From positions 62,001 through 126,000 of the forward strand of contig JAVWPP010000001.1 of assembly GCA_036635835.1 (NCBI GenBank): a stretch of DNA of 64,000 nt. The letters are read 5' to 3'. Each line of letters starts with the position of its first letter. Positions within the stretch are counted from its first letter, which is position 1. The notes below the pieces were generated by a model that had not been told where the DNA came from, did no database searches, and saw only the letters and a program-made list of their open reading frames with translations. The stretch is from JAVWPP01 sp036635835. GTDB taxonomy: Bacteria > Bacillota > Clostridia > TANB77 > CAG-465. A program made the translations under genes and the position numbers. Positions 43,676 through 53,390 of the stretch are shown here, piece after piece.

Positions 43676-44410
43676 TTATTTTCCAGCTATATTAAACAAT
43701 ATATCTGTTATGAAATATGACAAACTAGAACACATATCTATGTATAAATCTATAAAATATTGTGGCTCTATAAACATTAGAAGAACGGCTGCTATTACTA
43801 TAAATGGCCCAAAAGGTATGTAGCTATCAAAACCTTTTTTCTTTACTACTAGGCAAATACATGAAATTATTGCTCCTATAAAAAAAGCTAAAAATGTAAG
43901 TACAAACGTAGTTTTAATTCCAAATAAAAGTCCTAACACTGCCATTAATTTTACATCACCAAATCCCATGCCTTCTTTTTTAAAAATCATAACAGCAAGT
44001 TTTCCTAACAAATAGAAAATTCCGCCTCCAAGAAGTGCTCCTAATAATGCATCAACAATACTGCTACCTGTAAGTAGTATTTTTATTAAAGCAATGTACC
44101 CGATAAATAAAGAACATTCATCAGGTATAAGCTCAAATCTGTAATCTACAGAAAATACTATTGCAAGTGAAAATATTACTAATGAATATATCACAGACAT
44201 AAGAAGATTTTGTGTTGAAAATAAGATAAAATTATGAATTATTAAGAAAATTAATGAATATTTTAAATCCACTTTGAAATCTTTTTTTATACCGCTTAAA
44301 AATTGTGGATATGTTATCTCCTCAGCAACAACAGGAGGAAATTTTAAGCATAGCTGTTTGCATATTTGTCCAAGTATAACAGCAAGTATACTCATTATTA
44401 CATATTCCAT
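43676..44410 (-). CDS. A24-family prepilin peptidase
   Basis: 244 aa, polytopic. The two catalytic aspartates are visible in VDYRFELIPDE (about 90-100) and GMGFGDVKLM (about 150), the GxGD motif of type IV prepilin leader peptidases. The N-terminal Cys-rich methyltransferase domain seen in PilD is not recognisable, so it may only cleave leader peptides. It should mature type IV pilins or competence pseudopilins, none of which are in this window; the VirB2-like pilins here carry ordinary signal peptides and are not its expected substrates. It starts one base after the YqeG-like gene. Confidence 0.87.
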   Translation of the reverse strand: MEYVIMSILAVILGQICKQLCLKFPPVVAEEITYPQFLSGIKKDFKVDLKYSLIFLIIHNFILFSTQNLLMSVIYSLVIFSLAIVFSVDYRFELIPDECSLFIGYIALIKILLTGSSIVDALLGALLGGGIFYLLGKLAVMIFKKEGMGFGDVKLMAVLGLLFGIKTTFVLTFLAFFIGAIISCICLVVKKKGFDSYIPFGPFIVIAAVLLMFIEPQYFIDLYIDMCSSLSYFITDILFNIAGK

Positions 44411-44411
44411 A

Positions 44412-44912
44412 TTATTTTTTCCTCACATCTGTATATTTCATTTTGTATTTAATAATATTCTCTAATGGTCTTTTTAGTTTTATCCAAAAAGGTTCAAAAA
44501 TATCAAAAGGGTCTACTAAAATAGATCTCATTTTATATCTGTTTCCACCAAGTACATCTGTAAATACTTGATCTCCAATAATTGCACATTTTTCTTTTGG
44601 TAAATCTAAAATTCCAAGTGCCATAGTGAAGCCTTTTTTACTAGGTTTCATAGCGTTTAGCAAATATGGTACGCCTATTATTTTAGCAACGCTAGAAACT
44701 TTATCTAAATTTCCAGAGTTACTTAATATGCATATCTTAACTCCGCTTTCTATGACTTCTCCAATCCACTTCATTTTTTCTTCTGAGATTACCCTTTGAA
44801 CATCTATTATAGTATTATCTAAATCTATAATTATTCCTTCTATGTTTTCTTTTTTAAAAAAATTAACATCTATATCTTCTATACCTTTAAAATAATATGA
44901 CGGTTTAAACAT
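44412..44912 (-). CDS. YqeG-family HAD phosphatase
   Basis: 166 aa. HAD fold: motif I IIDLDNTIID, motif II ILSNSG, the lysine region MKPSKKGF and motif III IGDQVFTDVLGGNR. This is the YqeG/GEP4 type, related to phosphatidylglycerophosphate phosphatases. The N-terminus YYFKGIEDID is typical. In Bacilli it precedes yqeH-aroE; here it is followed directly by the prepilin peptidase. Confidence 0.87.
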   Translation of the reverse strand: MFKPSYYFKGIEDIDVNFFKKENIEGIIIDLDNTIIDVQRVISEEKMKWIGEVIESGVKICILSNSGNLDKVSSVAKIIGVPYLLNAMKPSKKGFTMALGILDLPKEKCAIIGDQVFTDVLGGNRYKMRSILVDPFDIFEPFWIKLKRPLENIIKYKMKYTDVRKK

Positions 44913-45046
44913 TTTACACTTCCTTTACATATACTAATATATTACCATTGTTAGCTTGTATTTTCAACAATATTAAGCTATTTACTTTTAATTTAGTAGT
45001 ATTTATGATATACTTAAATGAATTAATTATATGAGGAGGAATTTCA

Positions 45047-46270
45047 ATGACAATTTACGACATTTTAAAAGAAAGAGATTTAATTAAGCAAATAGCTTTC
45101 GAAGAAGAATTTAAAGAATTAGTAGAAAACAAAAAAATATCTTTATACCTTGGAATAGATCCAACTGCAGATAGCATACATATTGGACACTTTATTCCAC
45201 TAATGCTTATGTCATATTTTCAGGAATGTGGACACAGACCAATTATTTTAATCGGTGGCGGAACTGCTATGATTGGAGATCCAAGCGGTAAAACAGATAT
45301 GAGAAAAATGCTTACAGCTGAAGATATTGCAAACAATGTTGAAAAAATTAAAAAACAAGTTTCGAAATTTATATCTTTTGAAGGAGAAAATGCAGCTATA
45401 ATTGTAAATAATGCTGACTGGCTTTTGAATTTAAATTATATGGAGTTTTTAAGAGATATAGGTGTGCATTTTAACGTTAATAGAATGCTTGCTGCAGAAT
45501 GCTATAAACAACGTTTAGAAAATGGATTAACTTTTTTTGAACTTAATTATATGATAATGCAAAGTTTTGACTTTTTAACACTTTTAAATAATTATAATTG
45601 TCAGCTTGAAATAGGCGGTGATGATCAATGGTCTAACATGTTAGGTGGAGTAGATTTAATTAGAAAAATCCATAAAAACGGAAGTTTTTGCTTAACTTGT
45701 CCTTTACTTCTTAATTCTGAAGGATTAAAAATGGGTAAAACAGTTAGTGGTGCTTTATGGTTAGATCCAGAAAAGACTTCTCCATATGAGTTCTATCAGT
45801 ACTGGAGAAACATTGCAGATCCAGATGTATACAACGTTCTTAGAATGTTAACTAAGTTACCTATGGAGGAAGTTAATAGACTTTCTAACTTAAAAGGTAA
45901 TGATATAAACGAAGCTAAAAAAATTGCAGCTTATGCAATAACTAAATTAATACATGGTGAAGAAGAAGCTAATAAAGCAAAAGAAGCTGCTGAAAGTATA
46001 TTTGAAAATGGAAATACTAACATAGCTGATATGCCAACAATAGAGATGCAAAAAAATGATGATGGATTAAATATTTTAGACATTCTTATTGCTTCTTCTG
46101 TTGCTTCATCTAAAGGTCAAAGTAGAATTTTAATTAATCAAGGTGGAATTTCTATAGATGACAAAAAAATAGATTCAGATAAACATATTGTTTCTTTATC
46201 TGAATTTGAAAAAGGTTATGTAGTTCTTAAAAAAGGTAAAAAAATATTTATTAAAGTAACTATAAAATAA
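45047..46270 (+). CDS. tyrS: Tyrosyl-tRNA synthetase
   Basis: 407 aa. Class I synthetase charging tRNA-Tyr. GIDPTADSIHIGHF carries the HIGH motif, and LKMGKT stands in for KMSKS; an S4 RNA-binding domain ends the protein (about 340-405, SRILINQGGISID). GGAGG precedes the ATG. The 134-base upstream gap is too short for a T-box leader and shows none, so it is not under typical T-box control. A terminator follows. Confidence 0.96.
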   Translation: MTIYDILKERDLIKQIAFEEEFKELVENKKISLYLGIDPTADSIHIGHFIPLMLMSYFQECGHRPIILIGGGTAMIGDPSGKTDMRKMLTAEDIANNVEKIKKQVSKFISFEGENAAIIVNNADWLLNLNYMEFLRDIGVHFNVNRMLAAECYKQRLENGLTFFELNYMIMQSFDFLTLLNNYNCQLEIGGDDQWSNMLGGVDLIRKIHKNGSFCLTCPLLLNSEGLKMGKTVSGALWLDPEKTSPYEFYQYWRNIADPDVYNVLRMLTKLPMEEVNRLSNLKGNDINEAKKIAAYAITKLIHGEEEANKAKEAAESIFENGNTNIADMPTIEMQKNDDGLNILDILIASSVASSKGQSRILINQGGISIDDKKIDSDKHIVSLSEFEKGYVVLKKGKKIFIKVTIK

Positions 46271-46272
46271 TT

Positions 46273-46297
46273 AAAAACCAGCATATGCTGGTTTTTT
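46273..46297. terminator. Terminator after tyrS
   Basis: AAAACCAGCATATGCTGGTTTT, a perfect stem with U-tract on both strands. The next 145 bases hold no gene. Confidence 0.85.
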
Positions 46298-46444
46298 TAT
46301 TTGTTTTATTCTTATTTGTTTTATTCTTTATTTTTCTATTTTTATTTTCTATTAATTGTTTTGAAACATATAAATAACTTCATTCTCATTAATATTATTA
46401 CCGTATCTAGATAGTTTAGTTTTATATGTTTTTCTATCAAAAAA

Positions 46445-47338
46445 TTATTTTTTTTGATTCTTCATTTTATTTGCAATGTTTTCAAAGTCAAACCAAAGTG
46501 GTGATGCAACAAAAATTGAAGAATAAGTTCCACTAAATAATCCAATTATAAGTGGGAATGCAAAATCTTGAAGTACTTGTTGATTGTAAATTAAAGCTAC
46601 AATAAACAGTACAACTGCACATGCTACTGTTGTTAAACTAGTATATACGCATCTTGTAAATACATCTTTTATGCTTGAATTTATAACTTCAGCACTATCT
46701 GCTTTTGCAAGTTTCTTTTTATTTTCTCTAATTCTGTCGTAAACTATCAAAGTATCATTAATTGAATAACCTATAATTGTTAATATAGCTGCAACAAATA
46801 CTGAATTTACAGGCACTTTAAATACTGTATAAATTGTAAACATTATTAATACGTCATGTACTAATGCAAGTACTGCTGAAAGCCCTGCTGTAAAGCCCAT
46901 TACTCTAAATCTGAATGCAACATAAATTAAGATCATAAGCACTGAAAAACCAACTGCTTTAAGCGCTGAACTTATAAGTTCTTTTCCGAAAGCTGGTTGT
47001 ATGTTTTTAGTTGTTGGTTCATTCATTTCCGGATATTTTTCTTTTAATTTATTTACTATTTTTTGCATATCTTCTGTTGAAATAGTATTTGTAGTGATAC
47101 TAATTGATTTTTGATCAGTACCCACCTTTTGTATTAATGGTTCTTGTTTAATTGTTTCTTTAACAAGTTTCTCTATTTCGTTATTATCAAAAGTTTTACC
47201 TAAATTAGCTTCTATAGTTGTTCCACCTTTAAAATCTATATCTAATTTGAAACCTGTAAATATTGCTGATATTATACCAATACATATTACTATTATTGAT
47301 GCCATGTAGAATTTTTTTCTATTTTCAATTATTTTCAT
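46445..47338 (-). CDS. secF: Protein translocase subunit SecF
   Basis: 297 aa. Works with SecD in proton-driven late protein export. One N-terminal helix (about 12-30), an outer domain (about 30-125) and five helices with DFKGGT (34-39), VLALVHDVLIMFTIY and GYSINDTLIVYDRIREN, all SecF hallmarks. It begins one base after secD ends. Normal length. Confidence 0.96.
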   Translation of the reverse strand: MKIIENRKKFYMASIIVICIGIISAIFTGFKLDIDFKGGTTIEANLGKTFDNNEIEKLVKETIKQEPLIQKVGTDQKSISITTNTISTEDMQKIVNKLKEKYPEMNEPTTKNIQPAFGKELISSALKAVGFSVLMILIYVAFRFRVMGFTAGLSAVLALVHDVLIMFTIYTVFKVPVNSVFVAAILTIIGYSINDTLIVYDRIRENKKKLAKADSAEVINSSIKDVFTRCVYTSLTTVACAVVLFIVALIYNQQVLQDFAFPLIIGLFSGTYSSIFVASPLWFDFENIANKMKNQKK

Positions 47339-47339
47339 T

Positions 47340-48623
47340 TTACTTAGCCCCCTTTACAGCAAAAATTTCCTTGTGGTTTTTAGCTAGTCCAATAAGTTGT
47401 TTTAATAAGAATTTAGTTATAAATATTGATGTAAACATACTTAAAAGTACACCTACTCCTAGTACCATACCAAATCCTTTTATTGTTCCTATACCAAAAA
47501 TGTATAAGAATAAAGCTATTATTAAAGTTGTAATATTTCCATCTATTATAGCAGTAAGTGCTTTAGAAAAACTGTTTTCAAAAGCTTTTTCAACACTTCT
47601 ACCAATTTTAATTTCTTCTTTTAATCTTTCAAATATTATTACGTTTGCATCTACAGCCATACCTATTGATAATATTAAACTGGCTATACCAGGAAGTGTT
47701 AGGGTTATACCTGTTGCCGCAAGCAGTAGCAAGAATAACGCTGTATATGTAATCAATGAAAGTGCAGATACTATACCTGGAACTCTATATACACATAGCA
47801 TAAATATAATAACTAATGCTAGTGCAATTCCTCCAGCTAGTATGCTAACTTCTAAGGCTTGCTGACCTATAGTTGGTCCTACAAATTCTTTGTTTATTAC
47901 TTTTAAACTAAATGGTAACGCACCAGATGAGATAAGCATTGATAATTGCTTAGCTTCCGCTCTTTTTGCATTAACTTCTTTTCCACCTAATGTAATAATA
48001 GCACTTGGGCTATCTATTTCTTGGTTTACAAAAGGATCAGATATTTGTTGATCATCTAGGAATATTAAAATTTGTTTTCCTACGTTTTTCTTTGTAGCTT
48101 CTCTAAACTTTTTTCTTCCTTCTTCACTAAACTTAAGAACAACATGTGGTTCTGGTAATCCAGAATTATCTACTGGATCTTCGCTAAACTCAGCACTTGC
48201 AACATCTGTACCAGCTAAGATAACATTTCCTTGCTCATCCTTAAATTGAATTATAGCAGTCTTATCTAAGCCTTCAACAACTTTTAAAGGATCTGCTTTT
48301 CCTTTTATATCTGCTGGAATTTCTAAATATATATATCCTTTTGAGCTATCTGCTCTAGTTGTAGCATCATATATATTTTTTCCTTCTAATCTTTTTCTAA
48401 GTACTTCTACTGCTTTATTAAGGTCTGTATCTGTAACAACTTTGTCTGTATCTGCTTCATATACAATAGAAACACCTCCGCTTATGTCAAGTCCTGTTTG
48501 AATTTTTTTAGCGGATTTAACATATTCTTTTTTATTTATTACTACGCCATTTAATGCTATGTAGCATAATACACAAATAACTATAACTGAAATTATTAAT
48601 TTTAATACGTTTTGTTTTTTCAT
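47340..48623 (-). CDS. secD: Protein translocase subunit SecD
   Basis: 427 aa. Export subunit with GLDISGGVSIVYE near the first helix, the P1 outer domain (about 55-235) and the six-helix bundle with SIGMAVDANVIIFERLKEE, the proton-relay segment. Shorter than the E. coli protein (615) because P1 is compact, usual for Gram-positives. A possible promoter (TTGCTT, 17 bases, TATAAA) lies about 90 bases upstream. Confidence 0.96.
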   Translation of the reverse strand: MKKQNVLKLIISVIVICVLCYIALNGVVINKKEYVKSAKKIQTGLDISGGVSIVYEADTDKVVTDTDLNKAVEVLRKRLEGKNIYDATTRADSSKGYIYLEIPADIKGKADPLKVVEGLDKTAIIQFKDEQGNVILAGTDVASAEFSEDPVDNSGLPEPHVVLKFSEEGRKKFREATKKNVGKQILIFLDDQQISDPFVNQEIDSPSAIITLGGKEVNAKRAEAKQLSMLISSGALPFSLKVINKEFVGPTIGQQALEVSILAGGIALALVIIFMLCVYRVPGIVSALSLITYTALFLLLLAATGITLTLPGIASLILSIGMAVDANVIIFERLKEEIKIGRSVEKAFENSFSKALTAIIDGNITTLIIALFLYIFGIGTIKGFGMVLGVGVLLSMFTSIFITKFLLKQLIGLAKNHKEIFAVKGAK

Positions 48624-48759
48624 CTATATTTCCTCCTATATCTTCATATACCTAATTAAATTAAATCTAATTTTCATTTAAATTAATTTAGTATTTGGTA
48701 ACTTAAAACCACTATATTTATACCATAAAGCGAGCATAAAAGCAATGAATAGTAAATAA

Positions 48760-48788
48760 AAAAGCGAAAAGGAGTTAAATACTCCTTA
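48760..48788 (-). terminator. Terminator after the histidine kinase
   Basis: AAGGAGT/ACTCCTT arms (48781-48787, 48769-48775), loop of 5, then a U-rich minus-strand tail; overlaps the stop codon. Confidence 0.6.
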
Positions 48789-50186
48789 TACTTTTAGTTT
48801 AATATTTGTACCTTTACCTATTTCACTTTCAATTGTAACATCGAATTTATGTAAGTCAATTATATATTTTGCTATACACATACCAAGCCCATTTCCGTTT
48901 TTTTGCGGATCTACTTGATAGAATCTATCATAAATATGATCTACTTGTTCCTTACTCATTCCAATTCCATGATCTTTTATTGTTATTGTACTATTTTCTA
49001 AAATAACTTCAACATTAGAACCTTTTTCTGAGTATTTAATAGCATTATCCATGAAAATAGTTAAGACCTGTTTTAACTTAAGATAATCTATTTCAAAAAT
49101 ATTAGGATCTCTATTCTCATTTTTGAAAATCAAATTAATATCTTTATTTATAGCAATTTGTGTCATGTCATTTACTAAATCTCCAACTAATTGATTTAAA
49201 TCTAGTAGTTCCTTTTTTAAAATAACTTTTCCGGTTTGATATTTACTAAGATCTAAAACTTCATTAACAAGCCTCTCCAAAAGCTTAGTATTTCTGATTA
49301 TTTTATTATATACTTCATCCGATGGTTCAACTGTTCCATCTTGTAAATTTTCTACATATCCCCTTATTAAAGTAAGAGGCGTTTTGAATTCATGAGAAAC
49401 ATTAGCAACAAGCTCTTTTGCGGATAATTCTAATCTTTTAATATCTTTTATATACTTTTCAAGTTCAACTGACATATTATCTAGCGCTAGCGCAAGTTCT
49501 CCTATTTCATCGTCTTGCTCAATACCTGTTTTTCTTCCGTAATTTCCTTTAGATATGTCTTTTGCAATTTGCGTCATTTTATCTATAGGTTTAGTAAATC
49601 TATATGAATAAATAACGCCAAGCACAATGCTAAGTAGCATTCCTATAACTATAGTAGCAGATACAGACTGCGCTAAATTATCATATTTAACATAAATATC
49701 ATCAATATTTTTATGTAAAAAGACAACACCAACTACATTATTACCTTTAGTTATTTTTCTTATTAAGGTCATTTGTTTATTATTAAAATGTCCACTATAT
49801 ACAAATGAAACAATTGACATTTCCTTTGATTTTAAAAGCTTATCTACATCTCTTTGTATTTTATTTTTTATGTTTTCAGTATCTTTCAAACCAGAATTTA
49901 CAATGAGTTTATTGTTTTCTAATGTTAACATCCATATTTTTGTATCTGTTACCGTTGATAGTATTTCTACCGCTTCTGCATTTTGCATTATATCATTATA
50001 ATTATTTACACCACTGTTAGAAGCAGCAACAGTAGCTATTTGCCTAGCACTATTATCTAATTCATTTTTTCTTTCTTCTAATAATATATCTCTATACTGC
50101 GTTAAAAAAAAGAAACCAATAACTACTGAAAGAAATAATACAATTGCTGATATTCCAATTACGAGTTTTTTGGTTATCCTTTTCAT
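48786..50186 (-). CDS. Sensor histidine kinase
   Basis: 466 aa. Two membrane helices (about 8-28 and 173-195) flank an outer sensor domain of about 140 residues; then HAMP (about 195-250), HisKA with phospho-acceptor His265 (NVSHEFKTPLTLIRG) and an HATPase domain (about 355-466) with N-box DNAIKYSE, DHGIGM and GNGLGMCIA. It follows its response regulator by one base. The signal is unknown; wall stress or envelope sensing is common for this architecture, but that is not readable here. Confidence 0.92.
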   Translation of the reverse strand: MKRITKKLVIGISAIVLFLSVVIGFFFLTQYRDILLEERKNELDNSARQIATVAASNSGVNNYNDIMQNAEAVEILSTVTDTKIWMLTLENNKLIVNSGLKDTENIKNKIQRDVDKLLKSKEMSIVSFVYSGHFNNKQMTLIRKITKGNNVVGVVFLHKNIDDIYVKYDNLAQSVSATIVIGMLLSIVLGVIYSYRFTKPIDKMTQIAKDISKGNYGRKTGIEQDDEIGELALALDNMSVELEKYIKDIKRLELSAKELVANVSHEFKTPLTLIRGYVENLQDGTVEPSDEVYNKIIRNTKLLERLVNEVLDLSKYQTGKVILKKELLDLNQLVGDLVNDMTQIAINKDINLIFKNENRDPNIFEIDYLKLKQVLTIFMDNAIKYSEKGSNVEVILENSTITIKDHGIGMSKEQVDHIYDRFYQVDPQKNGNGLGMCIAKYIIDLHKFDVTIESEIGKGTNIKLKV

Positions 50187-50187
50187 A

Positions 50188-50880
50188 TTACTTTTCCTCT
50201 ATTTCAAATTTATATCCAACGCCCCATACTGTTTTTATATCCCAAGTAAACTTTTTATCATTTAAACCTAGCTTTGCTCTAAGCCTTTTTATATGTGTAT
50301 CTACATTTCTAGCATCTCCATAATACTCATATCCCCATAAAGTATTTAATAGTGTTTCCCTAGAATATACCATAGACGGGTGTTTTGCAAGTAAATACAA
50401 TATTTCTATTTCTTTTTTTGTAAGCTCAACAATTTCTCCATCTATTCTTATTGTATATTCATCCATATTAATATTTAGATTTTCAACATTTAGCACTTTA
50501 TCGTTATCATTAGAAATATCTAATCTTCTAAGAATAGCTTTTACTTTTGCTACTACTTGTTTAGGGCTAAATGGTTTTACTATATAATCATCTGCTCCAA
50601 CGTCTAAACCCATGATAACATCCTCATCTTCTGATTTTGCAGTTATCATAATAATTGGTGTTTTGCTGTTTTTTCTTATTTCTTTACATACAGTTATTCC
50701 ATCTTTTTTAGGCATCATTATGTCAAGCAAAACAATAAGCGGTTTTTTTTCATAAAACAATTTTTCTGCTTCTTCTCCATCTCTTGCTATAACCGGCATA
50801 AAACCTTCTTTCACTAAGTGTGGGATTAGAAGATCTATTATTTCTTCATTATCATCTACTAACAATATTTCTTTATTCAT
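50188..50880 (-). CDS. OmpR/PhoB-type response regulator
   Basis: 230 aa. Receiver domain (about 1-118) with LLDIMMPKKDG containing the phospho-accepting Asp, conserved Thr/Ser in PIIMITAKS and Lys in DDYIVKPF; C-terminal winged helix (about 130-228) with ELTKKEIEILYLLAKHP and VDTHIKRLRAKLG. It pairs with the histidine kinase immediately downstream. Target genes are unknown. Confidence 0.95.
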   Translation of the reverse strand: MNKEILLVDDNEEIIDLLIPHLVKEGFMPVIARDGEEAEKLFYEKKPLIVLLDIMMPKKDGITVCKEIRKNSKTPIIMITAKSEDEDVIMGLDVGADDYIVKPFSPKQVVAKVKAILRRLDISNDNDKVLNVENLNINMDEYTIRIDGEIVELTKKEIEILYLLAKHPSMVYSRETLLNTLWGYEYYGDARNVDTHIKRLRAKLGLNDKKFTWDIKTVWGVGYKFEIEEK

Positions 50881-50995
50881 TTTTTCTCACCTTTCATGTT
50901 ATTTATTAAATACACTTTTTATAGTGCTTTATTTTAGCTTATTATACAATATATTTGTGTCTATTCTGTGTAGATGGTTTGACTAGATATAGTTT

Positions 50996-52048
50996 TTATA
51001 GATTTTCAACAATATAGAAATAAGTTGAGTCTTTTAAAAATTGTATATTATTTATTCTATTTGCAATATATTTAGAAGCAGTCTTACCTCTAAGATATTC
51101 TCCATTTTTCCATACAAGTGGATCTACGTACCTTTTTTTTGCTTTCACATGCAAACATTCAACACCATCTAACACTATATCTGAACGCCCGACAAAAGTT
51201 ATTTTAGTAAGCTCATTCCACATCTTTAACGCTTTACTTTTTTCATGCTTCATTAATGTATTAATGAAATCTTTTTCCGTCATTTTATACATATTTTTTT
51301 CTGTTATTATACCATTATCAATAGTTTCTTTTAATATATTTCCTATAAGTAGCATGCTAAGCTTATTTTCATTTTGCTGAAGTAAAAAGCTATATTTATA
51401 TGCTCCTTCATAAAATTTATCTGCTACTTCTTCATTGTTAAAGGCTATTTCCTTATTTTTATTTTCGTTAATCCCTACTTGTATAGCACTATATATTTCT
51501 TTTATTTCCTTCATAGTCCATAATTTATTCCAAATATAATTGGTGCATAAAACACTTTCTAATCTATCTGCGCATAGTTTTGGTCCTTCATTTTCTAAAA
51601 TTCTATACTGAGTAATATCTTTAAAATCTGTCGCTTCCATTTTATCTAGTTCAAGCGCTTCAATTAATTTTTGATCTTTTGCTATCATATCCAAAAGATT
51701 TTTTTCCGAAGAAATTTGCTTTTCAGAATCCCCATACATATAATCTACGCAGTGGCTAAAAATAGGGGTACCTGCGTCATGCAATAACGCAACAATAGTC
51801 TCCTTTTTATCTTTTGTTAGCTGCCAAACAATAAGCGCAACAGCTATGCTATGGTCGTACCTAGAATACCAATATTTTAATTCATGTGACGGAAATAAGT
51901 TGTAATCTATGCCACAAAAATGTCCAACACCTTTTAATCTTTTCATAGTTTCTGTATTTAAGTACTTAGTTATAAATTCAGGAATACCTTCGTTTCCTGC
52001 TAATATTTCAAAATATTCTTGTATTTCTGAATTGTCGTTTAATATCAT
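50996..52048 (-). CDS. HD-domain phosphohydrolase
   Basis: 350 aa from the ATG at 52048 (GGAGA upstream), preferred over a frame starting 30 bases earlier. HD-superfamily metal site: YDHSIAVAL and ALLHDAGTPIFSH (about 75-115). The rest is helical. No second enzymatic domain is recognised. Such stand-alone enzymes hydrolyse nucleotides or phosphoesters; the substrate cannot be predicted. It lies alone between the two-component system and mnmA. Confidence 0.75.
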   Translation of the reverse strand: MILNDNSEIQEYFEILAGNEGIPEFITKYLNTETMKRLKGVGHFCGIDYNLFPSHELKYWYSRYDHSIAVALIVWQLTKDKKETIVALLHDAGTPIFSHCVDYMYGDSEKQISSEKNLLDMIAKDQKLIEALELDKMEATDFKDITQYRILENEGPKLCADRLESVLCTNYIWNKLWTMKEIKEIYSAIQVGINENKNKEIAFNNEEVADKFYEGAYKYSFLLQQNENKLSMLLIGNILKETIDNGIITEKNMYKMTEKDFINTLMKHEKSKALKMWNELTKITFVGRSDIVLDGVECLHVKAKKRYVDPLVWKNGEYLRGKTASKYIANRINNIQFLKDSTYFYIVENL

Positions 52049-52133
52049 AATATCATCTCCAAAAATATTATATACCAAAATATAAATATTTCAAAGTATT
52101 ACTATCTTATTTTATGGTATACAACTTTAACGT

Positions 52134-52177
52134 ATAAAAACTCAGTCTGCTACCTTAATATTCAGTACTGAGTTTTT
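52134..52177 (-). terminator. Terminator after mnmA
   Basis: 11-bp arms (AAAAACTCAGT 52136-52146 and ACTGAGTTTTT 52167-52177) with U-tracts on both strands. Confidence 0.75.
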
Positions 52178-52198
52178 ACAAATACATAACATATATAT

Positions 52199-53266
52199 TT
52201 AAATTATTGTTCCGCCACCAACAAGTATATCTTCGTCATAAAAAACTATAGCTTGTCCAGGTGTAACAGATTTTTGAGCTTCTGCAAAGGACACTTTTAC
52301 ATTTCCATTTTCAAGTGGATAAATTGTAGCTACAGCTTCTTTAGCAGAGTATCTTATTTTTGCAGTTACTATTATAGGCTTTATAAGTTTTTCAAAAGGC
52401 ATAAAATTTAGGTTTGTGCAAATTAAAGATTCTGTATACAAATCTTTTTCTTCTCCTAATTTAACAGTGTTTTGTTCTACATCAACGCCAGTTACATACA
52501 TAGGTTTACCAAAAGTTATACCTAGTCCTTTTCTTTGACCTATTGTATAATTTATTATACCTTGATGCTCTCCTAAAACTTTACCTTCTTTAGATATAAA
52601 TTTACCTTTTTTAGGTACATAATTATAATTTTCTTTGATAAATCTAGAGTAATTATTATCTTCTACAAAACAAATTTCTTGACTTTCACTTTTTTTAGCA
52701 TTAATTAAATTTGCTTCTTCAGCAATTTTTCTAACTTCCGGCTTATTGTAGCTGCCAAGAGGCATTAATATATGTGAAAGCTGGTTTTGTGTTAAAGTAT
52801 ATAATGCATATGTTTGATCTTTTTCTATGGTTACAGATTTCCTTAGAAAATATCTTCCTGTTTCTTTATTGAAATCTACTTTTGCATAATGCCCAGTAGC
52901 TATATAATCTGCACCAATAGAAATTGCTTTATCTAGTAAAGCTTCAAACTTAACATATCTATTACAAGCTATACATGGGTTTGGAGTTTTTCCGTTCATA
53001 TATTCATTAGCAAAATAATCTATTACTTTTTTTTCAAAAACCTCTCTGAAATTATACACATAGTATGGTATATCTAGTTTTTTAGCAACAGCTCTTGCAT
53101 CATTTACTGCGTCTATATTGCAGCAAGCTTTATCACAAGTATTTTCGCTTTCACTTTCCCATAAATTCATTGTAATTCCTATTACATCATAACCTTCTTT
53201 TTTCAACAATAATGCAGTTACAGAGCTATCCACTCCGCCACTCATTCCTACGACAACTTTCTTCAA
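52199..53266 (-). CDS. mnmA: tRNA-specific 2-thiouridylase
   Basis: 355 aa, starting at a TTG behind AAGGAG. Thiolates wobble uridine 34 in tRNAs for Lys, Glu and Gln. PP-loop GMSGGVDSSVTALLL, the catalytic Cys pair in NPCIACN and QEICFVED, and GHYAKVD are intact. The full family length is kept. Its promoter (53303-53331) is divergent from that of the HD gene. Confidence 0.95.
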   Translation of the reverse strand: MKKVVVGMSGGVDSSVTALLLKKEGYDVIGITMNLWESESENTCDKACCNIDAVNDARAVAKKLDIPYYVYNFREVFEKKVIDYFANEYMNGKTPNPCIACNRYVKFEALLDKAISIGADYIATGHYAKVDFNKETGRYFLRKSVTIEKDQTYALYTLTQNQLSHILMPLGSYNKPEVRKIAEEANLINAKKSESQEICFVEDNNYSRFIKENYNYVPKKGKFISKEGKVLGEHQGIINYTIGQRKGLGITFGKPMYVTGVDVEQNTVKLGEEKDLYTESLICTNLNFMPFEKLIKPIIVTAKIRYSAKEAVATIYPLENGNVKVSFAEAQKSVTPGQAIVFYDEDILVGGGTII

Positions 53267-53302
53267 AATATCCGCTCCTTTTTTACTATTTACATAACAT
53301 AT

Positions 53303-53331
53303 ATTATACTATGTAAACCTTTATATTTCAA
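53303..53331 (-). promoter_or_regulatory. Promoter of mnmA
   Basis: TTGAAA (53326-53331), 17-base spacer, TATAAT (53303-53308), back-to-back with the promoter at 53340-53368. Confidence 0.75.
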
Positions 53332-53339
53332 TATTTTTA

Positions 53340-53368
53340 TTGAAATATGTCCTTTTAAGTGCTATAAT
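53340..53368 (+). promoter_or_regulatory. Promoter of the HD-domain gene
   Basis: TTGAAA (53340-53345), 17-base spacer, TATAAT (53363-53368). Confidence 0.75.
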
Positions 53369-53390
53369 ATATGCGTTAGGAGAGATTTAT

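Noticed and set aside
44913..45046. T-box riboswitch ahead of tyrS
   Set aside because: The gap is only 134 bases and shows no stem I or T-box motif.
53340..53390. Longer N-terminus for the HD-domain protein at 53391-53981
   Set aside because: The extension would be translated from the promoter itself, while the ATG at 53391 has a good ribosome binding site.
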